DNA of 64,000 nt from Ga0077536 sp035325705 (GCA_035325705.1 DAOKZI010000022.1:1-64000), one strand, 5' to 3'; positions 43,021 to 52,404 are shown, counted from the stretch's first letter. Program-made: numbers and translations. Notes: a model not told the origin generated them from the sequence alone.

Positions 43021-43500
43021 TCACCGCCGTATGCCGATGCGCCGGCCGATCCACTGCGGCCGCGGCAGCGCCGCCTGCCGCTCACGCAGCGTTTGGAAAT
43101 TGGCGAGGATCGCGGGCTCGAACGGCGCGCCGCGCCGCGTAGCCAGGCTCACGTGCAGCACGAGCTGCTCCTGGGTCGCCAGCAGCGTGTCCTCGCGATG
43201 CATCTCCTGGTAGAGATGGGCGCACTTCGCGTTGCAGTCGAGCACGCGCGAGTCGATGCGCAGCCGATCGCCGAGCCGCGCTTCGTTCTGGTAGGTGATG
43301 TGGGCCTCGAGCACCATCCACGAGTTCTGCGTCGCGCGCGTATAGTCCTCGCCCATGCCGGCGGCCCTGACGAATTCCTCGCCGGCGAGATCGAAGGCGA
43401 GCGAGTAATAGGCCACGTTCATGTGGCCGTTGTAGTCCAGCCAGTCGGGCCGGACTTCGAGCAGCGCGCGGTGCACACCGCGTTCGTCGAGGTCTTTCAT
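43021..43500 (-). CDS. Hotdog-fold acyl-CoA thioesterase (4HBT/FadM-like)
   Basis: 159 aa. RPDWLDYNGHMNVAYYSLAFD matches the D-x-x-G-H-x-N-x-x-Y signature of 4HBT thioesterases (catalytic Asp), followed by VLEAHITYQNEARLGDRLRI and HLYQEMH. It hydrolyses an acyl-CoA to the free acid. It overlaps the M48 peptidase stop by 4 nt and ends the three-gene SH3-peptidase-thioesterase operon. Confidence 0.88.
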   Translation of the reverse strand: MKDLDERGVHRALLEVRPDWLDYNGHMNVAYYSLAFDLAGEEFVRAAGMGEDYTRATQNSWMVLEAHITYQNEARLGDRLRIDSRVLDCNAKCAHLYQEMHREDTLLATQEQLVLHVSLATRRGAPFEPAILANFQTLRERQAALPRPQWIGRRIGIRR

Positions 43501-44369
43501 CGCAAGAGACTTTCCTGAATGTGGGCGAAACGGCCGCCGTCCTGCAGCGAGCCCGTGTAGCCGGCGAGCTGATCGGCGAGCGCGGCGAGGGCGTCGATGC
43601 GACTGCGCGTCGGCGGATGCGTCGCGGACAGGAGCTGCATGCGCGCGTCGCCGACGCCCAGCGAGTCGAGCGTCGTCAGCAGGTAGACGAGGCCGGTCGG
43701 GTCGTAGCCCGCGCGGGCGGCGATCACCATGCCGGCGCGATCGGCGGCGTATTCGTCGCCTTGATCGAGGCCGCTGCCGTAGAGGCTCATGCCGGCGCCG
43801 AGCAGCGCCTGCGTCACCAGCGGGTTCTTTGCGACGTACTGCGCAGCGAGCTCGGTGGCGAGCTCGGTCGCGAGCTGAGCTCGCGCGCGCTTCATGATCG
43901 CGCGCACGTGATGCTTGTGCACGACGTGCGCGATCTCGTGGGCGAGCACGCCGGCGAGCTCGTTTTCGTCGCGCATCAGGCGCAGCAGGCCGGCGGTGAG
44001 GATCACGCTGCCGCCCGGCGTCGCGAAGGCGCCGACGTCGTCGGTCGCGGCGACCGCGAAGTGCCAGGGCAGATCCGGGCGCTCCGTGTGCAGCGTGAGC
44101 CAGCGGCCGACCTGATTCACATAGGCTTGCACCGCCGGATCGGCGAGCGGCGGCGCCGCGCCGAGGATGCGCGCGGCGAGCTCGCGACCGAGGCCGATCT
44201 CTTCGTCGACGGGCATCTCCTGCGTCGCCGCCGACAGCTTCTGGCCGGTCGCGACCACCTTGTTGACGTCGAGGTTCTGCAGCATGCCGCCCAGATCGAG
44301 CGCATGGCCGGGCGCGGCGAAGCCGGCGAACATGAAGAAGGCCGTCCGAAGGAAAGAGGCGGGCTTCAT
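43497..44369 (-). CDS. Secreted M48-family zinc metallopeptidase
   Basis: 290 aa: signal peptide (FLRTAFFMFAGFAAPGHA), then the M48 domain with ATPGGSVILTAGLL, zinc motif HEIAHVVHKH and third-ligand region DEYAADRAGM. This is the BepA/LoiP-like soluble periplasmic branch, which assists outer-membrane protein quality control. ATGA overlaps link it to the SH3 protein upstream (44366) and the thioesterase downstream (43500). Confidence 0.9.
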   Translation of the reverse strand: MKPASFLRTAFFMFAGFAAPGHALDLGGMLQNLDVNKVVATGQKLSAATQEMPVDEEIGLGRELAARILGAAPPLADPAVQAYVNQVGRWLTLHTERPDLPWHFAVAATDDVGAFATPGGSVILTAGLLRLMRDENELAGVLAHEIAHVVHKHHVRAIMKRARAQLATELATELAAQYVAKNPLVTQALLGAGMSLYGSGLDQGDEYAADRAGMVIAARAGYDPTGLVYLLTTLDSLGVGDARMQLLSATHPPTRSRIDALAALADQLAGYTGSLQDGGRFAHIQESLLR

Positions 44370-45076
44370 CGCGGCCGGCCTCCGAAAGGCGACGGACGCT
44401 CGAAGGGCGAAGTCTGTGCCGCCGGCGCCGGCGCGGGCGAGGTCGGGTACAGGATGTGCTGCGGCACGAGGCCGCCGGCATTGGCGAAGAGCTGCGCCTG
44501 CTGGGGCGGCATCGCGTAGCGCTCGACCTCCGCGAGCGCCTGCCAGTTCGGGCTGGACGCATTGAGCTCGGCGCCGGTGAGACCGCGGATGCCGATGGTC
44601 GCGTTCGAGCCCGCATAGGAGGAGGGGCGCGACTGGAAGCCCGCGAGCAGTCCGCTGACCGAACGCGAGAACGACGCGAACATGCCGGGATCGGCCGCCG
44701 GCACCGGCGCCGCGCGCGCCGGCGCCGCCGCGGCGGGCGCGAGCGCGGGCGCCACGCCGAAGCCCATGCGCATGTCCATCAACTGCACCCAGCCGGCCGG
44801 TCCGGCGAGGCCGGCCGGCGGCTTGACCCTGAGCCACAGGCGCTGGCGCTCGTACACCTCGAGCGGCGCGTTCGGCGGCAGTTGGCCGAGCGGCTTGCCG
44901 CTGCGATCGGGAAAATCGAACACCGTCGCGGGCCGCACCGTCGAGCCGCGATCGATCGGCTGTTCGTCGGCGGCGCGCGCGACCGCGATCGCGGCACCGG
45001 CCAGCAGCGCGACGAACAGCGCGCGGCCCGCGCGTGACGCGGCGCTTTGCTCGGACTGAATCGGCTTCGGGCTCAC
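44366..45076 (-). CDS. Secreted SH3-like-domain protein
   Basis: 236 aa from a GTG start at 45076 with GGAG 6 nt upstream. The signal segment is RALFVALLAGAAIAVARA. Residues about 45-105 form an SH3b-like domain (TVRPATVFDFPDRSGKPLGQLPPNAPLEVYERQRLWLRVKPP..GWV). An Ala/Pro linker and a C-terminal region (GIRGLTGAELNAS, a pattern also seen in beta-barrel-associated periplasmic proteins) follow. It probably positions the M48 peptidase at the envelope. The Met frame further upstream lacks a signal peptide and was rejected. Confidence 0.78.
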   Translation of the reverse strand: MSPKPIQSEQSAASRAGRALFVALLAGAAIAVARAADEQPIDRGSTVRPATVFDFPDRSGKPLGQLPPNAPLEVYERQRLWLRVKPPAGLAGPAGWVQLMDMRMGFGVAPALAPAAAAPARAAPVPAADPGMFASFSRSVSGLLAGFQSRPSSYAGSNATIGIRGLTGAELNASSPNWQALAEVERYAMPPQQAQLFANAGGLVPQHILYPTSPAPAPAAQTSPFERPSPFGGRPR

Positions 45077-45328
45077 GCCTGCTCCATCTGATTTATTGCC
45101 TTGCAACACGCAAGCGCGCGAAAAAAACGGCGAAACGCCCACGGCGGATCCGCCTGCGCGCCGTTTCGCGCGCGATACGCTTGCGACTACACTCGAGCCA
45201 TCCGCGGGTCGAGACATCTTCGCGACCCGCACGCGCGCAGGGCGCGAAGGATGAAACGGCAGACGCGGCCGCGCGCTTCCCGCCGCCGCGAATCGCCACG
45301 AGCAAAGATAATTGAAGAGGAATGTGCA

Positions 45329-46444
45329 ATGGAAATCGGTTTGGTCCAGGTGATGCAAAGTTTCATGTTCGACGGCATGTCGGACGCCGAGGTCTATGAG
45401 CAGGAGCTGCGCGCCGCCCTGCTCGCGGACGAATTGGGCTACGACCACCTATGGACCGTCGAGCATCACTTCGAGGACTACTCGTTCTGTCCCGACAACT
45501 TCGTCTATCTCGCCCACGTCGCGGCCAAGACCCAGCGCATCAAGCTCGCGACCGGCGCCTGCATCATCCCGTGGAATGCGCAGCCGCTGCGCATCGCCGA
45601 GAAGGCGGCGCTACTCGATCAGCTTGCGCCGGGCCGCTTCATCCTGGGCCTGGGCCGCGGCCTCGCGCGGCGCGAGTTCAGCCAGTTCGGCGTGGCGATG
45701 GACGAGTCGCGCGAGCGTTTCGACGAAGCCGCACCGCTGGTCCTCGAAGCGCTGGAGACGGGCTGGTTCCCGGAACACCACGGCAAGTACTACCAGCAGC
45801 CGAAGGCGCCGCTGCGGCCCGAGCCGCGGTCGAAGGAATGGCGCAAGACGCGCGTGACGCAGGTCGCGATGAGCCCGGACTCCGCCGAGCAGGCCGCCAA
45901 GCTCGGCGTGCAGATGATGGCCTTCAACTACAAGGCGCCGGAACAGCAGAAGCAGGAGCTCGAGAGCTACAAGGCGCTGTTCCGCCAGCACCATGGCGAC
46001 GAGCCGCGGCCGCCGCTGCTGACCGAGATGACGATCGTCGATCATGACGCGAAGCGCGCGCGTGAGAACGCCGAGAAGTACGTCGCCGGCTACTGCGCGT
46101 CGGTGCTGCACCACTACGAGATGCTCGGCGATCAGTTCGACCAGGCCAAGGGCTACAAGGCCTATGCCGATGCCGCCGCGATGATGCGCGCGGCCGGCAA
46201 GGAAGGAATCATGAAGGCCTATGTCGAACAGCAGATCTGGGGCACGCCGGATCAGATGCTGCGCAAGTTCGAGGAGCGCTGGAAGTTCTTCGGTCCCTAC
46301 GGCGTGCTGTGCGCTTTCCGCTTTGCCGGCACGCCCTGGGACGTGCAGGAACGCAGCATGCGGCTGTTCGCGAGCGAGGTGATGCCGGTGCTGCGGCAGT
46401 GGTCGAAGGCGCAGCCGCCGAAGGCGCGCGCCGACGCCGCCTGA
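45329..46444 (+). CDS. LLM-class flavin-dependent oxidoreductase
   Basis: 371 aa luciferase-like protein: MEIGLVQVMQSFMFDG, DHLWTVEHHFEDYSFCPD, RIKLATGACIIPWNAQPLRIAEKAALLD and GRFILGLGRGLARREF. This is the FMN-dependent alkane/alkanal-type branch. ATG 45329 has GAAGAGGAA 7 nt upstream. Monocistronic and divergent from the SH3 operon. The substrate is unknown. Confidence 0.87.
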   Translation: MEIGLVQVMQSFMFDGMSDAEVYEQELRAALLADELGYDHLWTVEHHFEDYSFCPDNFVYLAHVAAKTQRIKLATGACIIPWNAQPLRIAEKAALLDQLAPGRFILGLGRGLARREFSQFGVAMDESRERFDEAAPLVLEALETGWFPEHHGKYYQQPKAPLRPEPRSKEWRKTRVTQVAMSPDSAEQAAKLGVQMMAFNYKAPEQQKQELESYKALFRQHHGDEPRPPLLTEMTIVDHDAKRARENAEKYVAGYCASVLHHYEMLGDQFDQAKGYKAYADAAAMMRAAGKEGIMKAYVEQQIWGTPDQMLRKFEERWKFFGPYGVLCAFRFAGTPWDVQERSMRLFASEVMPVLRQWSKAQPPKARADAA

Positions 46445-46487
46445 TCCGCGTGCACCACGCGCCGGCCCGCGCAGCGCGGGCCGGCGC

Positions 46488-47126
46488 TCAGCCGAGGCCG
46501 GACGGAAAGAAGCGCTTGATCGCCTCGGTGCCGAAGAAGGTGACCGCGACCAGCACGCCGAGGATGTAGACCGCCGAAGCCGCCGTCACGGCGACGCCCG
46601 CCCACAGCATCAGGCCGTCGTCCTCGAGCTCGGCCAGGCACACCACGATGATCGCGAGCGCCGGCAGCGCGTTGTTGAAGGGCAGCCCGAACAGCGGCAC
46701 CGCCATCAGCAGCCCGGCCGCGATGATCAGAAAGCCGCGCAGCCGCGCGCCCTGCACACCTTCGACCCAGCGCTTGTAGCGCGGCCGGCTGAAACGGCCG
46801 CAGAAGCTGACGATCTTCGCGCAGCTCGCGAGCAGCGGCTGCCAGACCTTCGGCGACATCTCGATCGCGCGCACCCGCGGCGGCAGGCTGGGCGCGCGAT
46901 CGCCGCGCAGCATCTGCCAGGCGATCGCGGCGAGCGTGAGGCCGCCGACGGTCGCGAGCGGCCCGAGGCTCACGGGCGTGAGAAAGGGCAGGCTCAGGAT
47001 GATGCACAGGAGCGAGAACGAAGACCCGCCGAGGCCGTCGGCGACCTCACCGAGCGTCAAACGTTCGCTCGCCGCGCGAGCGGCATAGCGGTGCAGGGTA
47101 TCGAGCAGTTCGGCGCGGGAAGTCAC
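46488..47126 (-). CDS. ExoD-family membrane protein
   Basis: 212 aa, GTG start at 47126. It has a cytosolic N-terminus with the ExoD pattern ERLTLGEVADGLGGSSFSLLCIILSLPFLTPV, then PLATVGGLTLAAIAWQML, and four to five hydrophobic helices (LIIAAGLLMAVPLFGLPFNNALPALAI and others). ExoD was named for exopolysaccharide and alkali-tolerance phenotypes in rhizobia; the molecular role is unknown. Convergent with the LLM gene. Confidence 0.88.
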   Translation of the reverse strand: MTSRAELLDTLHRYAARAASERLTLGEVADGLGGSSFSLLCIILSLPFLTPVSLGPLATVGGLTLAAIAWQMLRGDRAPSLPPRVRAIEMSPKVWQPLLASCAKIVSFCGRFSRPRYKRWVEGVQGARLRGFLIIAAGLLMAVPLFGLPFNNALPALAIIVVCLAELEDDGLMLWAGVAVTAASAVYILGVLVAVTFFGTEAIKRFFPSGLG

Positions 47127-47238
47127 CCCGGCATCATACCGGCGAAGCCGGCCTGTCGACACGGCACAGGTGCGCGGCCGTGTCGCAGCCGTCACAATTC
47201 GGCCGCGAGCGGCATGGACCGCGGGAGGATCGCAAGCG

Positions 47239-48423
47239 ATGGAAGACGTACTGGCCGGCATTCGCGTGCTCGATTTCGGGCGCTACATCGCGGGCCCTTT
47301 CTGTGCCGCGCTGCTCGGCGATCTCGGCGCCGACGTCATCCGCATCGAGCGCCGCGAAGGCGGCGAGGATCGCTGGCTCCAGCCCGTGGCGCCGGACGGC
47401 GTGGGCGCGCTGTTCCTTGCGATGAACCGCAACAAGCGCGGCATGACGCTGGATCCCGCGCAGCCGGAAGGCCGCGAGATCGTGCGCCGGCTGGTGGCGA
47501 CCGCCGACGTCGTCGTCGCCAATCTGCCGCCCGAAGTACTGAAGTCGCTAGCGCTCGATCTGGAGTCGCTGCGCGCGGTGCAGCCCGAGATCATTCTCAC
47601 CACCGCGACGGCCTTCGGCCTCGGCGGCCCGTGGTCGCACAAGCACGGCTTCGACGGCATCGGCCAGGCGATGTGCGGCTCGGTCTATCTGACCGGCGAG
47701 GCGGGCCATCCGACGCGGGCGACGGTGAACTGGGTCGACTGCGGCACGGCCGCCGTGTCGGCCTTCGGCACGCTCGCGGCGCTGATGGCGCGCGGCAAGC
47801 GCGGCCAGGGCCAGCAGGTCGAGGCCTCGCTGTTGCGCACGGCGATCGCGTTCAACAACGCGATGCTGATCGAACAGGCGCTCGCGCAGACCAACCGCGT
47901 CGCCGTCGGCAATCTCGGCATCGTGTCCGCGCCCTCGGACCTCTACGCCACGCGCGACGGCTGGGTGATGGTCTCGTCGGTCGGCACGCCGATGTTCCGG
48001 CGCTGGGCGAAGCTCGTCGGCGCGACCGACTGGCTGGAGGATCCCCGTTTCGCCGACGATGTCGGGCGCGCCGCGCACGGCGCGATCGTCAGCGCGCGCA
48101 TGCGCGAGTGGGTCGCGACGCGCACGACCGACGAAGTGCTCGCCGAGCTCGAATCCGCGAACGTGCCGGCGGCGCCCGTCCTCTCGCCGCAGCAGGCGCT
48201 GGCGCATCCTCACATCGCTGCCGCCGGCCTGCTCGAGGCGCAGCCCTATCCCGGCCTCGATCGTGCGGCGCCGATCGCGGCGCCCCCGGTCGCCCTGTCG
48301 GCGACGCCGGGCCGCTTCCATCGCCCGCCGCCGGCGCTGGGCGAGCACACCGACGAAATTCTCGGCGAGCTCGGCTACGACGCGAGCGCGATCGCGGATC
48401 TGCGCGAACGCCGCATCATCTGA
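47239..48423 (+). CDS. CaiB/BaiF-family (class III) CoA-transferase
   Basis: 394 aa, typical length. Family features: VLDFGRYIAGPFCAALLGDLGADVIRIE, NRNKRGMTLD, TATAFGLGGPW, and VNWVDCGTAAVSAFGTLAAL, where the catalytic Asp is expected in the VDCGTA segment; then LPHIAAAGL-like AHPHIAAAGLL and the C-terminal GEHTDEILGELGYD. It moves CoA between carboxylic acids, as in frc, caiB or amacr. GGGAGGA precedes ATG 47239. It could supply the acyl-CoA for the mutase pathway, but lies 6 kb away. Confidence 0.9.
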   Translation: MEDVLAGIRVLDFGRYIAGPFCAALLGDLGADVIRIERREGGEDRWLQPVAPDGVGALFLAMNRNKRGMTLDPAQPEGREIVRRLVATADVVVANLPPEVLKSLALDLESLRAVQPEIILTTATAFGLGGPWSHKHGFDGIGQAMCGSVYLTGEAGHPTRATVNWVDCGTAAVSAFGTLAALMARGKRGQGQQVEASLLRTAIAFNNAMLIEQALAQTNRVAVGNLGIVSAPSDLYATRDGWVMVSSVGTPMFRRWAKLVGATDWLEDPRFADDVGRAAHGAIVSARMREWVATRTTDEVLAELESANVPAAPVLSPQQALAHPHIAAAGLLEAQPYPGLDRAAPIAAPPVALSATPGRFHRPPPALGEHTDEILGELGYDASAIADLRERRII

Positions 48424-48446
48424 GCCCAAGCTGCCGGAGGCAGGCG

Positions 48447-50273
48447 ATGAGCGATACCACGGACGCGCGCCTCGCGCGGATCGAAGAGCGGCTGACGCAG
48501 CTCGAACGGGCGCTGGGACGCGTCGCGCCGGCGCCCTCGCCTCCGGCCACGCCGTTGCCCGCCGCGGGCGTGGCCTCCGCCGCCGCCCCGCCGCGGCACG
48601 CGGCGCCCGCACCGAGCGCGGGCAGGCTGATGGCCTGGGGCGCCGCGCTGTCCTTCGTGCTCGCCGCCGTTTATTTCATCAAGCTCGTCCACGCCAGCGG
48701 CTGGCTGACGCCGGAGCGCCAGCTCGCGCTGGCCTTCGTCGCCGGCATCGTGCTGATCGGCGCCGGCCTGTGGCTCGCACGTTACGACCGCGGCTATGCG
48801 GCCTATCTGCCGGCCGCGGGCGTCGTCGTGCTCTACCTCGCGACCTACGGAGCGCATCTCTACTACCAGCTCATCGACGCGCGGCTCGCGCTCGGCGCGG
48901 TCGCGGCCATCAGCGGGCTCGCGATCGCGCTGGGCGCGCACTTCCGGCGCAGCGCCTACGCGGTGCTGGCCGGCGTCGGCGTCTATGCGACGCCGCTCGC
49001 GCTGGACACGCTGCGCAGCTCGCTGGCCGAGCTCGCGCTGTACTTCACGGCGTGGAGCGTGGTGTTCTCGGTCTGCGCGCTGCACGAGGCGCGGCGCCTG
49101 ACTTATCTCGTGCCGATGTATCTCGCCTTCCTGTGCTTCGATGCCGCGTGGCGGCTCGCCGGCGCAAGCGACTGGCCGGCGGCCGCGTCCTATCAGTTCG
49201 TGCAGTTCGCAATCTTCGCAGTGACCGCCGCGCGCTACTCGATTCGGCACCGCGCGCCGCTCTCGGCGCAGGAAGCCTTCGGACATGCGCTGCCGCTGCT
49301 CTATTTCTACGTCTCCGAATACGCGCTGATCCGCGGCCATGCGCCGGCGCTCGCACCGCTGCTCGCGCTGGCGAGCGCGGCGCTGGTGCTCGGTCTGTTC
49401 CTGTTCGCGCACAAGCGGCTGGCCGATGCGAGCCGCGACGACGGCGACGCGCCCTCGGCCGTGCTGGTGTCGGCCTACTGCGCGCTGGTGACGACGCACG
49501 TGGTGTTCTTCGAATGGCTGCCGGCGCGCTGGCTCGCGTGGGCCGCGCTCGGCGTGACGCCGCTCTTCGTCCTGCTCGCGCGGCAGCCGCGGCCGCGGCG
49601 CCCGGCCTTTCTGCCGCTGTGGCTCGCGGGCGGCGGCCTGCTCGTCCTCGGCGGCGCGCAGATCCTCGTGCCGGATCTCGCCGGGCCTCCGGCGCCGGCG
49701 CCGCGCGCGGCGCTCGCACTCTATGCCGGCCTGCTCTATGGCCTGTACTTTCTGCCGCGCGGCGCGCTGCCGGGCAGTCTCGGCAGCGGCGTCCTGTACG
49801 CAGCGCACGGCGCGGCGATGGTCCTGATCCTGCGCCTGCTCGATGGCGCGCTGGCGGTGTCGATCGCCTGGGCCCTGCTCGCGATCGCGATGATGGCCGT
49901 CGCGCTGCGGCGTGGAGATCGCGTGCTCGGCCAGTCGGCGCTCGTGATCTACGGCGCCTCGGCGCTGAAGGTGCTCTTGTTCGACCTCTCCGGCACGGCG
50001 CCGCCGATCCGCATCGGCATGCTCGTCGTGCTCGGCGTCAGTCTCTATGCGGGCGGTTGGCTGTATCAGGGACTGCAGCGACGCACGACGGTGCGCCATC
50101 CGGATCCGGCGATCGACGCGCAGATCGCGCGCATCGCCGCGCTGGCGGAAGCGGGCCTCGACGACGCCGAAATCGTCACCGAGCTCGAGCGCGCGGGCAC
50201 TGCCTGTCTCGCGCGCGAAGGCTGGACACCCGCGCTCGTCGCCCAGATCCGCGCGGACTACGCGCTCGCCTGA
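48447..50273 (+). CDS. DUF2339-family polytopic membrane protein
   Basis: 608 aa: short coiled coil (ARLARIEERLTQLERAL), Pro/Ala linker (28-58), then about 14-16 hydrophobic helices, as in DUF2339 proteins. The tail after about 555 is cytosolic and acidic (IARIAALAEAGLDDAEIVTELERA). The function is unknown in all members. GGAGG lies 6 nt before ATG 48447; it starts 23 nt after the CoA-transferase. Confidence 0.82.
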   Translation: MSDTTDARLARIEERLTQLERALGRVAPAPSPPATPLPAAGVASAAAPPRHAAPAPSAGRLMAWGAALSFVLAAVYFIKLVHASGWLTPERQLALAFVAGIVLIGAGLWLARYDRGYAAYLPAAGVVVLYLATYGAHLYYQLIDARLALGAVAAISGLAIALGAHFRRSAYAVLAGVGVYATPLALDTLRSSLAELALYFTAWSVVFSVCALHEARRLTYLVPMYLAFLCFDAAWRLAGASDWPAAASYQFVQFAIFAVTAARYSIRHRAPLSAQEAFGHALPLLYFYVSEYALIRGHAPALAPLLALASAALVLGLFLFAHKRLADASRDDGDAPSAVLVSAYCALVTTHVVFFEWLPARWLAWAALGVTPLFVLLARQPRPRRPAFLPLWLAGGGLLVLGGAQILVPDLAGPPAPAPRAALALYAGLLYGLYFLPRGALPGSLGSGVLYAAHGAAMVLILRLLDGALAVSIAWALLAIAMMAVALRRGDRVLGQSALVIYGASALKVLLFDLSGTAPPIRIGMLVVLGVSLYAGGWLYQGLQRRTTVRHPDPAIDAQIARIAALAEAGLDDAEIVTELERAGTACLAREGWTPALVAQIRADYALA

Positions 50274-50279
50274 GACGGC

Positions 50280-50531
50280 TCAGATCCCGAGATTGCCGAG
50301 GCTCGTCATCACGTCGTTGAGGATGCCGGTCAGCCGCGGATGCTCGACCTCGAACTCGCGGATCTGCATCTCGATGCGTTCGCGCAGCCCCGGCGCCGGC
50401 GCGTGCAGCGCCTGATCGAGCTCGGCGAGCAGGGGTTCTAGCTGCGTCAGTGCGCCGGGCGCGCCGGCCTTCGCCTTCGCGACTTCCTCGCGCAACTGGC
50501 TGACGAGGGCTTCGAGTTCCGACTCACGCAT
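50280..50531 (-). CDS. DUF4404-family small protein
   Basis: 83 aa, helical: LEALVSQLREEVAKAKAG then LRERIEMQIREFEVEHPRLTGILNDVMTSLGNLGI. Length and the EFEVEHPRLT segment match DUF4404, a family of unknown role. Convergent with the DUF2339 gene (6-nt gap), and 67 nt downstream of the ODP gene on the same strand. Confidence 0.78.
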   Translation of the reverse strand: MRESELEALVSQLREEVAKAKAGAPGALTQLEPLLAELDQALHAPAPGLRERIEMQIREFEVEHPRLTGILNDVMTSLGNLGI

Positions 50532-50598
50532 CGATGATCTCCGAGGACTGGACTGTGCGCCAGTCTAGCGAAACCACGACGCGGCTGGACGATCCCGA

Positions 50599-51390
50599 TC
50601 AGGCGGCGGCTCGCCACGGCGATTTCTCGCCGCCGGCGGCATCGCCCTCGTCCCACTGTCCGACCTCGAGGCCGTCCAGCCAGTCGAACAACTGTGCCAC
50701 TGCGGGACCGCGGAAGATCGCGCCGTGCTGCGGACACACGAGCCTCGGCTCCAGCGCCCGCACGCGCGCGACCCAGCCGCGCAGGGCCGTCGTCGACGGC
50801 ATCCAGCGGCGATGGAAGGCCTCCATGTAGCGGACGTGATCGCGCAGATCGTCGACGTAGAGGCTCGCGTCGTGACCGGGCAGCAGCGCCGCGCCGACGT
50901 CGCCCGAGAACAGCGTGCGCGTCGTCTCGTCGAACAGCGAGAAATTGCCCGACGAATGGCAGTAGTGCGCGGGCAGGGCGAGAAACTGCGCGCCCGTGTC
51001 CGGCAAGGGAATCCGCATGCCGTAGTCGGGGATCGCCTCGATGCGCGCGTCCTTGCCGGTCGCGAAGTGGGCGATGAAGCCGGTCCACAGCCACGAGCAG
51101 TAGGTCACCGCCTGCGGATTGAGATCCAGCCACAGCGGCAGCGAGGAGATGATGTCCGGATCCTGGTGGCTGGCGAACAGCACGCGGATGCGATCGAGGG
51201 CAAGATGGCGCGTCAGCTCGGCGAGCACGCGGGGAAAGATCTCGATGCCGCCCGGATCGAGCAGCATGCCCTGGCCGTCGCAGACGATCAGATACTGGTT
51301 GGTGTCGATGACCTGCGGGCTCTTGTCGGCGTCGCGCCCGAGCACGATCCACTTCAGCTTGCCGCTCTCGGCGATGACGGAACTCTTCAT
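50599..51390 (-). CDS. Diiron ODP-type (flavodiiron-like beta-lactamase fold) protein without flavodoxin domain
   Basis: 263 aa. Putative diiron ligands follow the FprA/ROO order: SHQDPDI (His, Asp, Asp), YCHSSGNF (His), FSGDVGAA (Asp) and CPQHGAIF (His). The flavodoxin half is missing, so it is not an O2/NO reductase by itself. Stand-alone ODP domains bind O2 or other gases as sensors and partner with chemotaxis receptors. The stop-to-start gap from the receptor-like gene upstream is 4 nt, which fits a sensing pair. Confidence 0.83.
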   Translation of the reverse strand: MKSSVIAESGKLKWIVLGRDADKSPQVIDTNQYLIVCDGQGMLLDPGGIEIFPRVLAELTRHLALDRIRVLFASHQDPDIISSLPLWLDLNPQAVTYCSWLWTGFIAHFATGKDARIEAIPDYGMRIPLPDTGAQFLALPAHYCHSSGNFSLFDETTRTLFSGDVGAALLPGHDASLYVDDLRDHVRYMEAFHRRWMPSTTALRGWVARVRALEPRLVCPQHGAIFRGPAVAQLFDWLDGLEVGQWDEGDAAGGEKSPWRAAA

Positions 51391-51394
51391 GCGC

Positions 51395-52246
51395 TCATGC
51401 CCCCAGGGCCTTGATGAGGATGCGACCCCGCTCCGCGCTGTCGCGGATGGCGGCCAGTTTCTGCTGCAGGCTGGCGACCGTCTTGTCGATGTCCTGCGCG
51501 AGCTGACGGAAATTGCTGCCCCGCGCGTCGCAGTGCGCGGCTTCGATGGCGACGTTGATGCCCAGATAATTCACGGTCCCGCCGACCCGGCTTATCGCGT
51601 GCAGCACCGAATCGGTCGCGCGCAAGCAGGCCGCGGTATCGGCGAGATGCCGCGTGAGCCCCTCGAGCGCCGCCGTGCAGCGCTCGGCGATCAGGCCGAC
51701 GTTCGCCCCCAGCTCGGGCGCGAGGGCCCAGCGCTCGCACACGCGGGCGAGCTTCGACGGCGCGGCCGGGCTGCGCAGCGGCGTGGCGGCGAGCGCCTGC
51801 ACGAGCTCGGCGTCACCGCCGGCAATCGCCTCGCGGCTGAGCACCGCGAGCAGCGCCTTGAGGTGCTGGACGTGCTGCCGCGCGAGTCCCATGCAGTGGG
51901 CGGTATGGGTGGCGATCTCCTGGCAGTGCTCGCCGAGCTCGGCCAGCGAGGGGCCGATTTCACGCGGACAATCGGCGAGGATTTCGGCCAGGGCGAGCAG
52001 GCTCTTGCCCTCCCCCCGTCCCTGCCCGCCGTCCGCGTGATTCATCTGGGCGGCCTGGACCACGCCGTTCTGGGCGAGGAGCTGCAGCTCGAAGGCCATG
52101 GTGTCGAGCGCGCGCGAGGCATTCAGGATGTCGACGCCGACCGAGAACAGGCGCGTCATGTCGATCTGATGGCCACGCAGGCCCGCCAAGGCCTGCTCCA
52201 CCGCGTGCTCGAGCCCATCCCACACCGCTGTCACCGATGATTCCAT
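51395..52246 (-). CDS. Soluble chemoreceptor-like (MCP signalling-hairpin) protein
   Basis: 283 aa, all helical, no transmembrane segment. Near the C-terminus, YLGINVAIEAAHCDARGSNFRQLAQDIDKTVASLQ mirrors the MCP tip (ALNAAIEAARAGExGxGFxVVAxEVRxLA). Earlier helices (LDTMAFELQLLAQNGVVQAAQMN) may be the input region. It probably transmits the ODP state to an unidentified CheA-like or other partner. Start at ATG 52246; SD weak. Divergent from the NhaR-like regulator. Confidence 0.72.
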   Translation of the reverse strand: MESSVTAVWDGLEHAVEQALAGLRGHQIDMTRLFSVGVDILNASRALDTMAFELQLLAQNGVVQAAQMNHADGGQGRGEGKSLLALAEILADCPREIGPSLAELGEHCQEIATHTAHCMGLARQHVQHLKALLAVLSREAIAGGDAELVQALAATPLRSPAAPSKLARVCERWALAPELGANVGLIAERCTAALEGLTRHLADTAACLRATDSVLHAISRVGGTVNYLGINVAIEAAHCDARGSNFRQLAQDIDKTVASLQQKLAAIRDSAERGRILIKALGA

Positions 52247-52404
52247 GTCCGGACTAGCGGCCGCAAAATGCCGGGCTTGAGCGGTCGCGGATTCGTCATA
52301 CCCTGATCTTTCGAATCGATTATTCGATTTTATTTGGCTATGCGACTCACATAGGATGGCCGTACCAAGCTCGCGCGGGCGGCGCGCTACAGGGAGAACG
52401 GACC

